From positions 1,674,001 through 1,738,000 of the forward strand of contig NZ_CP166679.1 of assembly GCF_041320605.1 (NCBI RefSeq): a DNA stretch of 64,000 bases, given 5' to 3'. The stretch's first letter is position 1. Each line of letters starts with the position of its first letter. The position numbers were made by a program, and so were the translations under genes. Of the stretch, positions 36,787-46,896 are shown one piece after another. The DNA is from Arenibacter antarcticus. Lineage in GTDB: Bacteria; Bacteroidota; Bacteroidia; Flavobacteriales; Flavobacteriaceae. Under the pieces are notes generated by a model. That model did not search any database and was not told the DNA's origin. It saw nothing but the letters and a program-made list of their open reading frames with translations.

Positions 36787-37242
36787 ATGGTTAGTGCCCC
36801 AAAAGAACAACTACATAGAAGTTGTGGTAATTTTATAGAAGAACGGCTGTCCAGAATACAAAAGAATATTGCATCCCTTCAGGAGGCACTTGCCTCAGAA
36901 TCTAAAAGTAGTGCTGGTGATAAGCATGAAACTGGCAGGGCCATGATCCAGTTGGAGCGTGAAAAACTAGGAAATCAATTGGCCGAAGTGCAATTGTTGC
37001 AAGAGCGATTTAATAAGGTTCCCATGCACCGTAATTCCAATTTTGTTGGCCTGGGAAGTTTAGTGTATACGTCCAAGCATCATTATTATATAGGAATTAG
37101 CGCTGGGGAAATAAAGGTAAATGGGGAATCTTTTTATGCTATAGCACCTGATACTCCCGTTGGAAAATTATTGATGGGGAAGACGGTGGGTGAAGAAGTG
37201 GTTTTTAATGGCTCGGAGTTTCGGATTACTGAAATTGGGTAG
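36787..37242 (+). CDS. GreA/GreB-like small protein
   Basis: The 151-residue protein has a coiled-coil N-terminal half (about 10-80, FIEERLSRIQKNIASLQEAL onward) and a C-terminal domain with YAIAPDTPVGKLLMGKTVGE, the signature of the GreA/GreB C-terminal (FKBP-like) domain. The arrangement mimics transcript-cleavage or Rnk-type factors that enter the RNA polymerase secondary channel. Proteins of this type are sometimes labelled 3-oxoacyl-ACP synthase in databases, which the sequence does not support. Follows the oxidoreductase after 75 bp. Confidence 0.65.
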   Translation: MVSAPKEQLHRSCGNFIEERLSRIQKNIASLQEALASESKSSAGDKHETGRAMIQLEREKLGNQLAEVQLLQERFNKVPMHRNSNFVGLGSLVYTSKHHYYIGISAGEIKVNGESFYAIAPDTPVGKLLMGKTVGEEVVFNGSEFRITEIG

Positions 37243-37299
37243 GATTTAGACGATGAATACATGGGTGTGATAACGAGCCCGAAAATTATATAAATAAGG

Positions 37300-37704
37300 T
37301 CAGTCTAACTTTGGCCTCGTCCGATTTGTTTTTTTAAGTGCCGAACGCTTTTTCTGTTTTAAGCGCTTTTCAATGGAGGACCGGGTAGGTTTGGTCTTTC
37401 GTCTTACTTTTGGGACCCTTAGATTAGCTTCAATGGTTTCTAGAAATTTCTGTATAACCAGCTCCTTGTTCCTGTGTTGACTACGGGTCTCTTCGCTCCA
37501 AAGTATCAACACCTTTTCCTTGCTGAGTCTATGGGATAGTTTCTTAAGGAGTCTGTCTTTTTCAATAGTGGTTAACGCACTAGAATTTTGTAAATCAAAG
37601 CTCAGCTCAACTTTAGAAGCAACTTTGTTTACATGTTGTCCTCCGGCACCACTGCTTCGGACTGCTTTAAATTTTAATTCCTGAATAATGCTTTCCTTGT
37701 TCAA
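37300..37704 (-). CDS. arfB: Alternative ribosome-rescue factor ArfB / peptidyl-tRNA hydrolase
   Basis: The 134-residue release-factor-like protein hydrolyses peptidyl-tRNA on stalled ribosomes. The catalytic GGQ is in SSGAGGQHVNKVASKVELSF (about 17-36), and a basic C-terminal tail (about 95-134, KRLKQKKRSALKKTNRTRP) would enter the empty mRNA channel. Normal length. The upstream ABC ATPase gene ends 15 bp before its start, so they are likely co-transcribed. Confidence 0.93.
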   Translation of the reverse strand: MNKESIIQELKFKAVRSSGAGGQHVNKVASKVELSFDLQNSSALTTIEKDRLLKKLSHRLSKEKVLILWSEETRSQHRNKELVIQKFLETIEANLRVPKVRRKTKPTRSSIEKRLKQKKRSALKKTNRTRPKLD

Positions 37705-37718
37705 ATATGGATTTATTA

Positions 37719-38690
37719 TTACTTTAATCGTTGGTTAATAGTTTCTAGGGAAATATTTAAAAAGACTTTCTTTTTGGGCTTTATCGCTTCCGTATGATGA
37801 AATCTAATAATTTGTTCCCCGGACCTGGCTTCAATAAGATAATAACTTCCCATAAAGTAGTTTTTTTCTACAATAACGGGGATTCCTGATTTTTTGGAGG
37901 CCTTAAATTCATGTGCATAAACAATTATTTTACGCTTTGTATCTGCATAAGACTTTACAATTTCAATGGGGATATGATTAGCCTCGCCGAACAAGGTGGC
38001 GGTATAAATGTTTTTTGGATTAAAATATAACGCTTCCGTTTCTTCATCCGCTATAATTTCTCGGTCTTTTAAGACTAGGATTCGGTCTGCATACCCAAGA
38101 ATGTCATGATGATCATGGGTTGCTGTAAGGCAACTTATTCCCTTCTCTTTTAGATAGTTGAAGAGATTTCTTCTCAGCTCATTTTTTTTAAAATTGTCTA
38201 TATGTGCAAACGGTTCGTCCAGTAATAGTATTTCTGGTTCTTGTGCCAATACCCTAGCGAGGGCTACCCTTTGTTGTTGTCCACCGCTAAGTTTTTCTAT
38301 CTTAACCTTGGCAAATTCCTTCATATCTATCATTTCCAATAACTGATCGGTCCGTTCCTTTAATTCTTCCGGATGGAAAACGGATAGAAATTGACTCACA
38401 TTTTCTTCTACAGTGGTAAATGCCATTAGTTCTAGATCCTGCGATAGGTATTTCATATAAGATTCCCCAGGCACCAATTGAAAATTGGGTCCTAAAACCT
38501 TCTTTTCTCCCCAATATATTTCGCCTTCATTGGGTTGTAGCAGTCCATAAATAAGTTTTAGCAAGGTGCTTTTGCCGCAACCACTTTCTCCAACAATGGA
38601 TACATGCTCCCCTTTTTCTACCGAAAATTCAAGATCCATAAGGATTGGATTTTTATGATATGAAAATGAAAGTGAGTTTACTTGTAACAT
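37719..38690 (-). CDS. ABC transporter ATP-binding protein
   Basis: The protein has about 323 residues. Walker A GESGCGKSTLLKLIYG (about 36-51), ABC signature LSGGQQQRVALARVL (about 135-149), Walker B ILLLDEPFAHID and H-loop CLTATHDHHD are intact. The C-terminal ~110 residues (from FGEANHIP) resemble a TOBE-like regulatory domain as in iron or spermidine importers. No permease or binding protein lies nearby, so substrate is unknown. The frame extends to ATG 38741, but that would begin inside the preceding terminator hairpin; ATG 38690 gives the usual start. Confidence 0.87.
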   Translation of the reverse strand: MLQVNSLSFSYHKNPILMDLEFSVEKGEHVSIVGESGCGKSTLLKLIYGLLQPNEGEIYWGEKKVLGPNFQLVPGESYMKYLSQDLELMAFTTVEENVSQFLSVFHPEELKERTDQLLEMIDMKEFAKVKIEKLSGGQQQRVALARVLAQEPEILLLDEPFAHIDNFKKNELRRNLFNYLKEKGISCLTATHDHHDILGYADRILVLKDREIIADEETEALYFNPKNIYTATLFGEANHIPIEIVKSYADTKRKIIVYAHEFKASKKSGIPVIVEKNYFMGSYYLIEARSGEQIIRFHHTEAIKPKKKVFLNISLETINQRLK

Positions 38691-38721
38691 GGCTTTTTGC
38701 AATAATGAGAATGACGAGACT

Positions 38722-38755
38722 AAAAAAAAAGTCCATTTCATAAAGAAATGGACTT
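38722..38755 (-). terminator. Terminator of prolyl oligopeptidase gene
   Basis: AAGTCCATTTC and GAAATGGACTT form an 11-bp stem with a five-base loop. On the minus strand a run of T follows (A run at 38722-38730 on plus). It ends the gene finishing at 38793. Confidence 0.9.
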
Positions 38756-38792
38756 AACAAAAATATAAATTTATTTCAACTTTAACTTAACA

Positions 38793-40949
38793 CTAGCCTT
38801 TAATTTCCTTTATAACGGATTGGTTGGGAAGTTCTTGTATACCCATATTATATAAGGTGAAGCCAAAGATATCGGCGGCCTGTTCAATGGTTTTGCTCAC
38901 TGGAGTTCCCGCGCCATGGCCCGCATTGGTCTCAATTCTAATAAGCGTAGGATTGTGCCCCGCCTGATTCTCTTGTAGCACCGCTGCAAATTTAAAGCTA
39001 TGTGCAGGTACTACCCGATCGTCATGGTCTCCTGTGGTAATTAAGGTTGCCGGGTAATTAATACCGTTTTTAACATTGTGTACAGGGGAGTAGTTTTTTA
39101 GATATTGGAACATTTCCTCGTTGTCTTCTGCCGTTCCGTAATCGTAGGCCCAACCGGCGCCTGCGGTAAAAGTATGATAGCGCAACATGTCCAAAACCCC
39201 TACGGCAGGCAAGGCTACTTTCATTAATTCTGGTCTTTGCGTCATAGCGGCCCCTACCAGTAATCCGCCATTTGATCCTCCTTTTATGGCCAAATAGTCG
39301 CTAGAGGTATAGTTGTTGGCAATTAAATACTCGGCTGCGGCAATAAAATCGTCAAAAACATTTTGCTTTTGCAGCTTGGTACCCGCATCATGCCATTTTT
39401 TACCATATTCACCACCACCCCTTAAATTGGGTACGGCATAAACTCCCCCTTGTTCCATCCAAACAGCATTTATAATGCTAAAGGAAGGGGTTAGACTTAT
39501 ATTGAATCCACCATACCCGTAAAGGATAGTCGGATTTTTTCCATTAAGGTCCAATCCCTTTTTATGGGTGATGATCATCGGTATTTTGGTTCCGTCTTTG
39601 GAGGAGTAAAATACTTGGTTAGATTCGTAGTCTGCTGGGTTGAAATCTATTTCCGGTTTCCAATATAATTCATATTCTCCAGAAGCCACATTATATTTAT
39701 AAGAAGAGGCAGGGGTATTGTAGTTGGTAAAGGAGAAATAGAATTCCTTATCTTCTTTTTTACCTCCAAAGCCACTTGCGCTACCTACTCCTGGAAGCTG
39801 AACCTCTCTGATTTTCTTGCCGTCATAATCGTATTGGTAAACTTTGGAAATGGCATCTACCATATATTCCGTAAAGAAAAAGCCCCCACCAGAACTAGCA
39901 GTGAGTACATGGTCTGTTTCGGGAATAAAATCTATCCAATTTTCAATACTGGGATTGGAGGCATCTACGGTAACAATTTTTTTGTTGGGTGCATCCAAAT
40001 TAGTGACAAGATAAAGTTTGGTTCCCAAATTACCCAAGAGGGAAGTATCGGAACCTGTATGATCCACTATAGGGATTAATGTACTATTGGCCTTTGTTAA
40101 ATCTTGAATAAATAATTTATTACCCGAAGTAGAAACGGAAGCGGAGACTAATAAATATCGATTGTCCTCCGTAACATATCCGCCTACATATCGATGTTTT
40201 TCTGAAGGAATGCCTCCGAATATTAGTTCGTCGTCTTTTTGGGAAGTACCCAATTTATGGTAATAAAGCTTGTGCTGATCAGTTTTTGCGGATAGTTCAC
40301 TGCCTTTAGGTTTGTCGTAACTTGAATAAAAGAAGCCTTCATTTCCCTTCCAGGAGATGCCGCTGAATTTTATGTCTACTAAAGTATCTTCAACAATTTT
40401 TCGGGTTTCAGTTTCTAAAATTATAACCTTGCGCCAGTCACTGCCTCCTTCCGATATGGAATAGGCCGCTATGGATCCATCGTCGGAAAAACTCAGTCCA
40501 GCCAAGGAGGTAGTTCCGTCCTCGGAAAAGGAATTGGGGTCCAAGAAAACCTCTTTCTCTCCATTTTCTTTATTTCGGTATACTACATATTGATTTTGAA
40601 GTCCATCGTTTTTATAAAAGTAGGTGTAATTACCTTCCTTGAATGGGGCTCCCAACTTTTCATAATTCCATAACTTTTCTAAACGATTTTTTAAGTCGCT
40701 TCTAAATGAAATATTATTTAGATAGTTAAAGGTGGTTTTGTTTTGGTCGTTTACCCAAGTCTCTGTTTCTTGACTCCTATCATCTTCCAGCCAACGATAT
40801 GGGTCGGATACCTCGGTTCCGAAATAGTGATCTACGGTGTCCACTTTTTTTGTATTGGGGTAATTCACAATAATGGGTTCTTTTTTTTGATGTGTTTCAC
40901 AAGCGAGGACAATACTGGCCGCGACGGTGGTTAAAATTAATTTATTCAT
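38793..40949 (-). CDS. Prolyl oligopeptidase family serine peptidase, lipoprotein
   Basis: The protein has about 718 residues. A signal peptide with lipobox ([14 protein letters not shown]) predicts a lipid-anchored periplasmic enzyme. The N-terminal beta-propeller (about 70-430) begins after [11 protein letters not shown]. The C-terminal alpha/beta hydrolase has the nucleophile Ser in [11 protein letters not shown] (about 560), an Asp in [10 protein letters not shown] and a His in NAGHGAGTP near the end. It cleaves short peptides after proline. The frame can start at 41012, but ATG 40949 gives the signal peptide. Confidence 0.94.
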   Translation of the reverse strand: MNKLILTTVAASIVLACETHQKKEPIIVNYPNTKKVDTVDHYFGTEVSDPYRWLEDDRSQETETWVNDQNKTTFNYLNNISFRSDLKNRLEKLWNYEKLGAPFKEGNYTYFYKNDGLQNQYVVYRNKENGEKEVFLDPNSFSEDGTTSLAGLSFSDDGSIAAYSISEGGSDWRKVIILETETRKIVEDTLVDIKFSGISWKGNEGFFYSSYDKPKGSELSAKTDQHKLYYHKLGTSQKDDELIFGGIPSEKHRYVGGYVTEDNRYLLVSASVSTSGNKLFIQDLTKANSTLIPIVDHTGSDTSLLGNLGTKLYLVTNLDAPNKKIVTVDASNPSIENWIDFIPETDHVLTASSGGGFFFTEYMVDAISKVYQYDYDGKKIREVQLPGVGSASGFGGKKEDKEFYFSFTNYNTPASSYKYNVASGEYELYWKPEIDFNPADYESNQVFYSSKDGTKIPMIITHKKGLDLNGKNPTILYGYGGFNISLTPSFSIINAVWMEQGGVYAVPNLRGGGEYGKKWHDAGTKLQKQNVFDDFIAAAEYLIANNYTSSDYLAIKGGSNGGLLVGAAMTQRPELMKVALPAVGVLDMLRYHTFTAGAGWAYDYGTAEDNEEMFQYLKNYSPVHNVKNGINYPATLITTGDHDDRVVPAHSFKFAAVLQENQAGHNPTLIRIETNAGHGAGTPVSKTIEQAADIFGFTLYNMGIQELPNQSVIKEIKG

Positions 40950-40986
40950 TTGTAAGTTATCTAAATTGCGTTTAAGATTATCATAA

Positions 40987-41022
40987 AAATACCTTTGCAG
41001 CGAAGGTGCCACAAAGGTATTT
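40987..41022. promoter_or_regulatory. Inverted repeat with -7-like boxes between asd and peptidase genes
   Basis: AAATACCTTTG and CAAAGGTATTT are perfect 11-base inverted arms 14 bases apart, both containing TACCTTTG, a Bacteroidota -7 box. On the minus strand a T-rich stretch follows, so it may end asd; it may also house the promoter of the downstream peptidase gene. No TTG is found at the right spacing. Confidence 0.4.
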
Positions 41023-41092
41023 AATTGTATTCTATTTTGAGGTGGTTCTTATCACTAGGTATACAAACATCTGCCCTAAATTGGGGTAGACT

Positions 41093-42082
41093 TTATACCA
41101 GACTGTTTTCAACCAAATACTCTGCAATTTGTACTGCGTTGGTTGCGGCCCCTTTTCTTAGATTATCCGCAACGATCCACATATTTAGTGTATTAGGTTG
41201 GGTTTCGTCCCTTCTAATTCTCCCCACAAAAACGTCGTCCTTTCCATGGGCATAAATTGGCATGGGATAGGTATTGGTGTCGGTATTGTCCTGAACAACG
41301 ATTCCCTGGGTCTCGCTTAATAACTTTCTAACCTCGGTAAGGTCAAAGTCGTCCATAAACTCTACGTTCACAGATTCCGAATGTCCTCCTGAAGTTGGTA
41401 TGCGCACTGCAGTGGCCGTAACAGAAAAACTATTGTCGTTAAATATTTTCAAGGGTTCTAGGGATAATTTCATCTCTTCCTTGGTGTATCCGTTCTCTAG
41501 AAATACATCACAATGTGGAAGGGCATTTTTCCCGATAGGATAAGGGTAGGCCATTTCTCCCTGTATTCCAGCAATTTCATTTTCGAGCTGCTTAACAGCC
41601 TTAACTCCCGTGCCTGACACAGATTGGTAAGTGGAAACAACTACGCGTTTCATTTTATATTTCCTATGCAAGGGCGATAATGCCAAAACCATCTGTATAG
41701 TAGAACAGTTGGGATTTGCAATGATCTTATCTTCCTTGGTAAGCTCATGGGCATTAATTTCGGGAACGATCAATTTCTTTGAGGGATCCATTCGCCATGC
41801 CGAAGAATTGTCTACAACCGTGATCCCTGCAGAGGCAAATTTTGGTGCCCATTCCAAGGAGGTTTCCCCTCCTGCCGAAAATATTGCCAAATCCGGTTTG
41901 GCAGCTAGGGCGGTTTCTAGGCCAATAAGTGTATGTTCCTTACCTTGGAACATTAATTTTTTACCCACAGATCGTTCTGAGGCCACCAATAACATTTCCG
42001 TTATTGGGAAATTGCGTTCTGCCAATACTTTAAGCACAACTTCACCAACCATTCCTGTTGCTCCAACTACAGCTACTTTCAT
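41093..42082 (-). CDS. asd: Aspartate-semialdehyde dehydrogenase
   Basis: Converts aspartyl phosphate to aspartate semialdehyde with NADPH, feeding lysine/DAP, methionine and threonine synthesis. The 329-residue protein has MKVAVVGATGMVGEVVLKVL (NADP site), catalytic Cys in ANPNCSTIQMVLAL (about 128), and the His in IPTSGGHSESVNVEF (about 240). The frame extends 43 codons further, but ATG 42082 is the family start and lies downstream of a perfect promoter. Confidence 0.97.
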   Translation of the reverse strand: MKVAVVGATGMVGEVVLKVLAERNFPITEMLLVASERSVGKKLMFQGKEHTLIGLETALAAKPDLAIFSAGGETSLEWAPKFASAGITVVDNSSAWRMDPSKKLIVPEINAHELTKEDKIIANPNCSTIQMVLALSPLHRKYKMKRVVVSTYQSVSGTGVKAVKQLENEIAGIQGEMAYPYPIGKNALPHCDVFLENGYTKEEMKLSLEPLKIFNDNSFSVTATAVRIPTSGGHSESVNVEFMDDFDLTEVRKLLSETQGIVVQDNTDTNTYPMPIYAHGKDDVFVGRIRRDETQPNTLNMWIVADNLRKGAATNAVQIAEYLVENSLV

Positions 42083-42107
42083 TATTAATATATTAAAATT
42101 GAGAAGG

Positions 42108-42137
42108 CAAAGGTACTGATTAAAGCCTTTGGTACAA
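42108..42137 (-). promoter_or_regulatory. Bacteroidota-type promoter for asd
   Basis: On the minus strand TTG (42137-42135), 19 bases, then TACCTTTG (42115-42108), an exact TTG-N19-TAnnTTTG match. It lies about 26 bp ahead of the asd ATG. Confidence 0.78.
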
Positions 42138-42194
42138 GGAATTAATCTAATTATTATAATAATATAACAAAATGTTATAAATATCACACATAAG

Positions 42195-42240
42195 CAAAAA
42201 AGAACCGTCAACCTTGATATAAAAACAGGGTTGACGGTTT
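42195..42240 (-). terminator. Terminator of mscL
   Basis: ACCGTCAACC pairs with GGTTGACGGT around about 14 bases, followed on the minus strand by a run of T (A6 in the plus strand at 42196-42201). It ends mscL. Confidence 0.85.
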
Positions 42241-42304
42241 AGGTTGGTTAGTTGCTAGTGTAGCGGTGGGTCTTTATAGACCGGTACTTTAATAAATATT
42301 GGTA

Positions 42305-42712
42305 TTACTTTTTTAATAGATCTCTGATCTGAATCAACAGTTCCTCTTGGGTAGGCCCTTTTGGAGCTTCCTTCTTGGGTGCTGGAGGAGTTTTAGTTTT
42401 ATTGTAAGCTTTTACAATGGTGAAAAGTACAAAGCCAACAATTATTAAGTTGATAATAGAATTTACCCAAGCACCGTAACGTATGGCACTTTCAGGTTTT
42501 GTTACGGTTCCATCAGCAGCAATGATGGCTTCTGAGAGAACAATCTGCATATCTGAAAAGTCTACGCCTCCAGTAAAAAATCCTACAATAGGCATCATGA
42601 TGTCGTTCACAAAGCCGCTTACGACCAAGCCAACGGCGCCTGCCAATAATACTGCAACTGCCAAATCAATGACATTTCCGGTCATGATAAAACTTTTAAA
42701 CTCTTTTAACAT
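42305..42712 (-). CDS. mscL: Large-conductance mechanosensitive channel
   Basis: The 135-residue protein is a pressure-relief valve of the inner membrane. MLKEFKSFIMTGNVIDLAVA is the family N terminus; two transmembrane helices (about 15-42 and 78-102) flank a periplasmic loop, and the C terminus is a charged helix (PTQEELLIQIRDLLKK). The frame extends 13 codons further upstream, but ATG 42712 is canonical. Confidence 0.96.
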   Translation of the reverse strand: MLKEFKSFIMTGNVIDLAVAVLLAGAVGLVVSGFVNDIMMPIVGFFTGGVDFSDMQIVLSEAIIAADGTVTKPESAIRYGAWVNSIINLIIVGFVLFTIVKAYNKTKTPPAPKKEAPKGPTQEELLIQIRDLLKK

Positions 42713-42792
42713 AGTTCTAGGTTTAGAATTAATGTCCCTGTGATACTGCAATGTAGTAAAAAAAATCCACTCCCAACAAAATGTTAAAAAAT

Positions 42793-43905
42793 TTACATCT
42801 CATCCTTGTAGATTCGTTTTATCCGTTGTGAAATACCAGTGAGAATCTCGTATGAGATTGTATCGGCGTAGCCAGCCATTTTATCAGCGCTGTGGTTTTT
42901 TCCGAAAATCACTACCTCATCTCTCTCCTTGCAATTCAATCCGGTGACATCTATCATAATCATATCCATACAGACATTACCAATAATAGGAGCAAGTTTA
43001 CCGTTAATCCATACATGACCTTTGTGGTTCCCGTAGATCCTGCCAATACCATCGGCATGTCCCACAGGTAAGGTTGCCGTAACCATAGGGGAATTGGAGA
43101 TAAACCCCCTATTATAGCCTATGCTCTGATTGGCCCCAATTTTATGAATTTGGGAAATAAAGGTCTTTAGTGTGGCCACAGGTATTAATTGTTCATCTTC
43201 GGATGCCTCATTGCCGTAGCCGTATAGGCCTATCCCACTTCTAACCATATCGTATTGGGCATGGGGATAATTAATTATTCCGGAGGTATTCAGTAAATGT
43301 CGGAATGGCCTATCCTTTAACCCACCTAATAATATTGAGCTAATTTTTTCAAAGGCCTCAATTTGAGATTGGGTAAAATCCCTTTCATTTAGGTCTTCGG
43401 AAGCAGCTAGGTGAGAAAATAGGGAGGTTACTTTAATTTGTTCGGCCCCGAGAAGTTGTTCCAAAAGAAAATCCACTTCGTTTTCAGAAAATCCCAACCT
43501 ATTTAGGCCAGTATTGAATTTTAAATGTACTGGATATTCTTTTTGTTGTAGTTCTTTGGCAGTCCGTAAAAAAGCGGTGAGGACCGCTGGGGAATACAGA
43601 CTGGGTTCCAAACATCGTTGGATCATAGTGGTGAAATTCACCTCTTGGGGGTGGAGCACCAGAATGGGAAGTTTTATTCCTGCATCTCTTAATACTACTC
43701 CTTCATTGGTATAGGCTACGGCCAAGTAATTAGTACCTAGAGTTTCCAATTTTTTTGCAATGGCAATGGAATCACTGCCATAAGCAAATGCTTTTACTAC
43801 TCCCAAAAAACGGGTGCCATCTTTAATCTTGGATCTTAAATAGTTGTAATTGTGTTCTAGTGCACGTAAATCTATTTCTAGGACGGTTTCTCCAACCTTA
43901 TTCAT
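42793..43905 (-). CDS. alr: Alanine racemase
   Basis: PLP enzyme making D-alanine for peptidoglycan. The 370-residue protein has [12 protein letters not shown] (PLP lysine about 38), [12 protein letters not shown] (about 130), [12 protein letters not shown], and the catalytic tyrosine region SIGYNRGF (about 256). [12 protein letters not shown] near 305 is conserved. Its ATG overlaps the end of tdk by 8 bp, so the two genes are coupled. Confidence 0.95.
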   Translation of the reverse strand: MNKVGETVLEIDLRALEHNYNYLRSKIKDGTRFLGVVKAFAYGSDSIAIAKKLETLGTNYLAVAYTNEGVVLRDAGIKLPILVLHPQEVNFTTMIQRCLEPSLYSPAVLTAFLRTAKELQQKEYPVHLKFNTGLNRLGFSENEVDFLLEQLLGAEQIKVTSLFSHLAASEDLNERDFTQSQIEAFEKISSILLGGLKDRPFRHLLNTSGIINYPHAQYDMVRSGIGLYGYGNEASEDEQLIPVATLKTFISQIHKIGANQSIGYNRGFISNSPMVTATLPVGHADGIGRIYGNHKGHVWINGKLAPIIGNVCMDMIMIDVTGLNCKERDEVVIFGKNHSADKMAGYADTISYEILTGISQRIKRIYKDEM

Positions 43906-44542
43906 TTGTATTTTCTTTTGGGGCTATTACTACTTTGGAAGTAACTTTTATCTCACTTACTTTTTCCTTTAGCATGGCTTTATAGTAGGCAGCCCTACTT
44001 AGGGGTTCGTACTCTTCAATTTCGCCCAAGAGGACCAATTTCTCGTTATTGGTCTTTCTAAAGCTGTAATTCGCCAAATTTCCAGTACGAGTACAAACCG
44101 CATGTACCTTAGTTACATATTCGGCAGTAGCCATAAGTGCGGGCATTGGCCCAAAGGGATTGCCTTTGAAGTCCATATCCAATCCTGCTACTACAACACG
44201 TACTCCTCTATTTGCTAAATCGTTGCAGACGGTCACTATTTCATCATCAAAAAACTGCGCTTCATCAATACCAACAACATCGCACCCATCTGCCAAAAGA
44301 CGGATGTTAGTAGCGGATGGTACTGGTGTTGATCGTATCTCGTTTGAATCGTGGGAGACTACCATTTCTTCATGATATCTGGTATCTACCATGGGTTTAA
44401 AAATCTCCACTTTTTGCTTTGCAAATTGTGCTCGTTTTAGACGTCGGATGAGTTCCTCGGTCTTTCCAGAGAACATAGAACCACAGATAACCTCGATCCA
44501 TCCGAATTGTTCTTTAGGGTTAACAGTATTTTCGAGAAACAT
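43898..44542 (-). CDS. tdk: Thymidine kinase
   Basis: Salvage phosphorylation of thymidine. The 214-residue protein has P-loop [15 protein letters not shown] (about 21-35), the catalytic Glu in [11 protein letters not shown] (about 90-100), and the lasso region with [21 protein letters not shown] (in two parts, about 140-160). The zinc-binding pattern is incomplete: only one Cys is evident in CTRTG and few others, so the zinc site may be reduced. First gene of the tdk-alr pair. Confidence 0.95.
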   Translation of the reverse strand: MFLENTVNPKEQFGWIEVICGSMFSGKTEELIRRLKRAQFAKQKVEIFKPMVDTRYHEEMVVSHDSNEIRSTPVPSATNIRLLADGCDVVGIDEAQFFDDEIVTVCNDLANRGVRVVVAGLDMDFKGNPFGPMPALMATAEYVTKVHAVCTRTGNLANYSFRKTNNEKLVLLGEIEEYEPLSRAAYYKAMLKEKVSEIKVTSKVVIAPKENTNE

Positions 44543-44742
44543 TTTGTAATTTTAGACGAAAGTAATTTGTTTTCCGTTAGTTTACTAGGAGGCATAAAAT
44601 TATTAAAAAAATAATCTATGTGGCGTTATTGTTGGGAAAAGTTAGAGGGGGTACCAACATTTTGTATTCAACCCCATTGTCCACTGTAAAATTGTGATAT
44701 CTGAGGTCTTAAGGGGCCAACGGATAGTAAAAATTATTAAAG

Positions 44743-45423
44743 ATGAAAAAGAGACTTAAAGAGGAATTGAGAAAATTGTCGACCGAAATCATTACTTCTA
44801 GGAATATGGGTGATATTAACTACCTATACGAATCCGCAAAGGAATTATATGAAAAGTTGACAGTATTAAAATACATTGAGGAAAAATTGAACGAGGTAGA
44901 AATAGATGTTTCCAAAAGCTCCATTGGTTCTAAATTTGAAACCATGGCGAACTCGGTTTTAAATGCAAACTCATCAGTACCGGAAAATAATCCACATGAA
45001 GAGGATATAATCATTCCAGGGATAGACACTATAAAGGATATGGTATCTGAAATGCCAAGTGGTGCCACCATAGATGAGGTGCTTTCCCAATTTACTTCCA
45101 AACCGGAATTATTTAAAAACGATAAGGACCTATTTATGCCTAAGGAGGCGACAATATCCAAGCCTGTTATCAAACAAGCTGCCAACCATGCCCATAGGGA
45201 TATCAAGGTGGATTTAAACGATAAATTGGCATTTGTTAAGCATCTTTTTAATAATAGTATGGAAGATTACAGCAGGGTTTTGTCACAACTCAGTACTATA
45301 GATAGTGCAGAGCGATCGGTTTCCTTTATTGTAAATATGGTAAAACCGGATTATGATAATTGGGTTGGTAAGGAAGAATATGAAGCACGCTTTATGACCT
45401 TAATCTTAAGGAAGTTTGTGTAA
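44743..45423 (+). CDS. Conserved hypothetical protein
   Basis: I recognise no functional family for this 226-residue protein. The N-terminal ~55 residues are charged and probably helical (MKKRLKEELRKLSTEI), the middle (about 60-150) is low in order and rich in Ser, Asn and Pro, and the C-terminal ~70 residues are more conserved in character (KLAFVKHLFNNSMEDYSRVL, then VKPDYDNWVGKEEYEARF). I have the impression it is widespread in flavobacteria next to rsmI. No signal peptide or membrane segment. Role unknown. Confidence 0.8.
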   Translation: MKKRLKEELRKLSTEIITSRNMGDINYLYESAKELYEKLTVLKYIEEKLNEVEIDVSKSSIGSKFETMANSVLNANSSVPENNPHEEDIIIPGIDTIKDMVSEMPSGATIDEVLSQFTSKPELFKNDKDLFMPKEATISKPVIKQAANHAHRDIKVDLNDKLAFVKHLFNNSMEDYSRVLSQLSTIDSAERSVSFIVNMVKPDYDNWVGKEEYEARFMTLILRKFV

Positions 45424-45498
45424 GCAGGTATTCTATTCCGTAATTGATGCGCCATAAGGTTCATTTTTGATTATTTTTGCCAGTTATCAATACTGTTA

Positions 45499-46170
45499 AT
45501 GGGGAAACTATACATAGTACCTACACCAATAGGTAATCTGGAAGATATTACATTTAGGGCCATACGGGTGCTAAAGGAAGTAGATCTTATTTTGGCGGAA
45601 GATACCAGGACCAGCGGTAAATTATTACATCATTATAACATTGGGACCAATATGCAAAGCCACCATATGCACAACGAGCATAAAATGGTGGAAGGAATTG
45701 TAAGACGGTTACAGGCAGGTGAGAATATAGCCCTGATTTCCGATGCAGGCACTCCGGCCATCTCCGACCCTGGATTTTTATTGACCCGAGCCTGCGTCCA
45801 GAACAAGATAGAAGTGGACTGCTTGCCAGGGGCTACGGCATTTGTGCCAGCATTGGTAAATAGTGGGCTTCCCAATGATAAATTTGTATTTGAAGGTTTT
45901 TTGCCCGTAAAAAAAGGGAGACAAACAAGACTTACTCTTTTGGCCGAGGAGCCCAGAACAATTATTTTTTATGAATCGCCACATAAACTCGTAAAAACCT
46001 TAGACCACTTGGCAACTTATTTTGGAGCGGATAGGCAAATTTCAGTATCTAGGGAGATTTCCAAGATGTACGAGGAAACCATAAGAGGTACAATAAACGA
46101 AGTTTTAGAGCACTTCACTACAAACCCACCTAAAGGAGAAATTGTAATTGTTTTGGCTGGCAAAAAATAA
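45499..46170 (+). CDS. rsmI: 16S rRNA 2'-O-methyltransferase of C1402
   Basis: The 223-residue SAM-dependent enzyme of the tetrapyrrole-methylase fold modifies 16S rRNA. KLYIVPTPIGNLEDITFRAI at the start, LAEDTRTSGKLLHHY (about 33-47), ALISDAGTPAISDPGFLL (about 80-97) and IFYESPHKLVKTL (about 153) are signatures. A possible -7 box TATTTTTG lies at 45472-45479, though the nearest TTG is 25 bp away. Confidence 0.95.
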   Translation: MGKLYIVPTPIGNLEDITFRAIRVLKEVDLILAEDTRTSGKLLHHYNIGTNMQSHHMHNEHKMVEGIVRRLQAGENIALISDAGTPAISDPGFLLTRACVQNKIEVDCLPGATAFVPALVNSGLPNDKFVFEGFLPVKKGRQTRLTLLAEEPRTIIFYESPHKLVKTLDHLATYFGADRQISVSREISKMYEETIRGTINEVLEHFTTNPPKGEIVIVLAGKK

Positions 46171-46250
46171 ACTGGAGTTTCAAAATTACGTTATTTAAAA
46201 AACCTTCCATAAAAGATCCAAATAAGTAGCAATGGGGCTTTTATTAGCGC

Positions 46251-46841
46251 TTAAACATGCTTTCCTTTATGCCAACCGTATTTTTCTAAATACCGTTTAC
46301 CGCTTTCAATAGCATCCTTCTCCATAGAGGTACTCATGGAATCGTTCCACCTATTTAAAAATCCGAATAAGGAAATAACGCCCAATATTTCTACAATTTC
46401 GCCTTCGTCCCAGTATTTGTAAAGGTTTTTTTTAATTTTTAGACTCATGGTATTTGGAACTTGGGAGGCTGCCAAGCTAAAATCCAGTGCTGCCCTCTCC
46501 GCATCCGAGAAAGCAGCATGTGTCCTGTATTCCCATATATTATTTAATTTTTCAGGATCGGCCCCATACCGTTCCGCGGCAAGTATGGCATGTGCTTGGC
46601 AATACCGGCAACCTGTGGCATTGCTACTGACCCAGGCGATCATTCTTTTTAAGGCGGAATCTACCTTTCCTGAATTAGCCATAACTGCTTTGTTCAGATT
46701 AATGAACGCTTTAGAAATTTCTGGCCGATGTTGCATCGTCAATACAGAATTGGGACAGAATCCCAATGTTTCGTTGAAAAATTCGGACAAAACTTTAGTT
46801 TCGGGGTCGTGGTCGGGATCTAATGGATTAACGAGCGGCAT
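46251..46841 (-). CDS. AhpD-like / carboxymuconolactone decarboxylase family protein
   Basis: The 196-residue protein is of peroxidase-related (AhpD-fold) type. The redox motif is in ATGCRYCQAHAILAAERYG (Cys about 77 and 80, His about 84). A second half with LGVISLFGFLNRWNDSMST is typical of the family. It probably reduces peroxides or disulfides in the cytoplasm. It is divergent from an OsmC protein, with 55 bp between starts, which suggests a shared oxidative-stress role. Confidence 0.85.
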   Translation of the reverse strand: MPLVNPLDPDHDPETKVLSEFFNETLGFCPNSVLTMQHRPEISKAFINLNKAVMANSGKVDSALKRMIAWVSSNATGCRYCQAHAILAAERYGADPEKLNNIWEYRTHAAFSDAERAALDFSLAASQVPNTMSLKIKKNLYKYWDEGEIVEILGVISLFGFLNRWNDSMSTSMEKDAIESGKRYLEKYGWHKGKHV

Positions 46842-46896
46842 GGTTGTAGATTTATGTGTATTTTTGGGACCTACAAGTAACGAAAAATTTAAATTT

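Noticed and set aside
37719-38741. 17-residue longer start of the ABC ATPase
   Set aside because: ATG 38741 lies in the terminator hairpin of the upstream gene; ATG 38690 fits the family.
46447-46896. 150-residue N-terminal extension of the OsmC frame
   Set aside because: It is the antisense of the AhpD-like gene; normal OsmC length starts at 46897.
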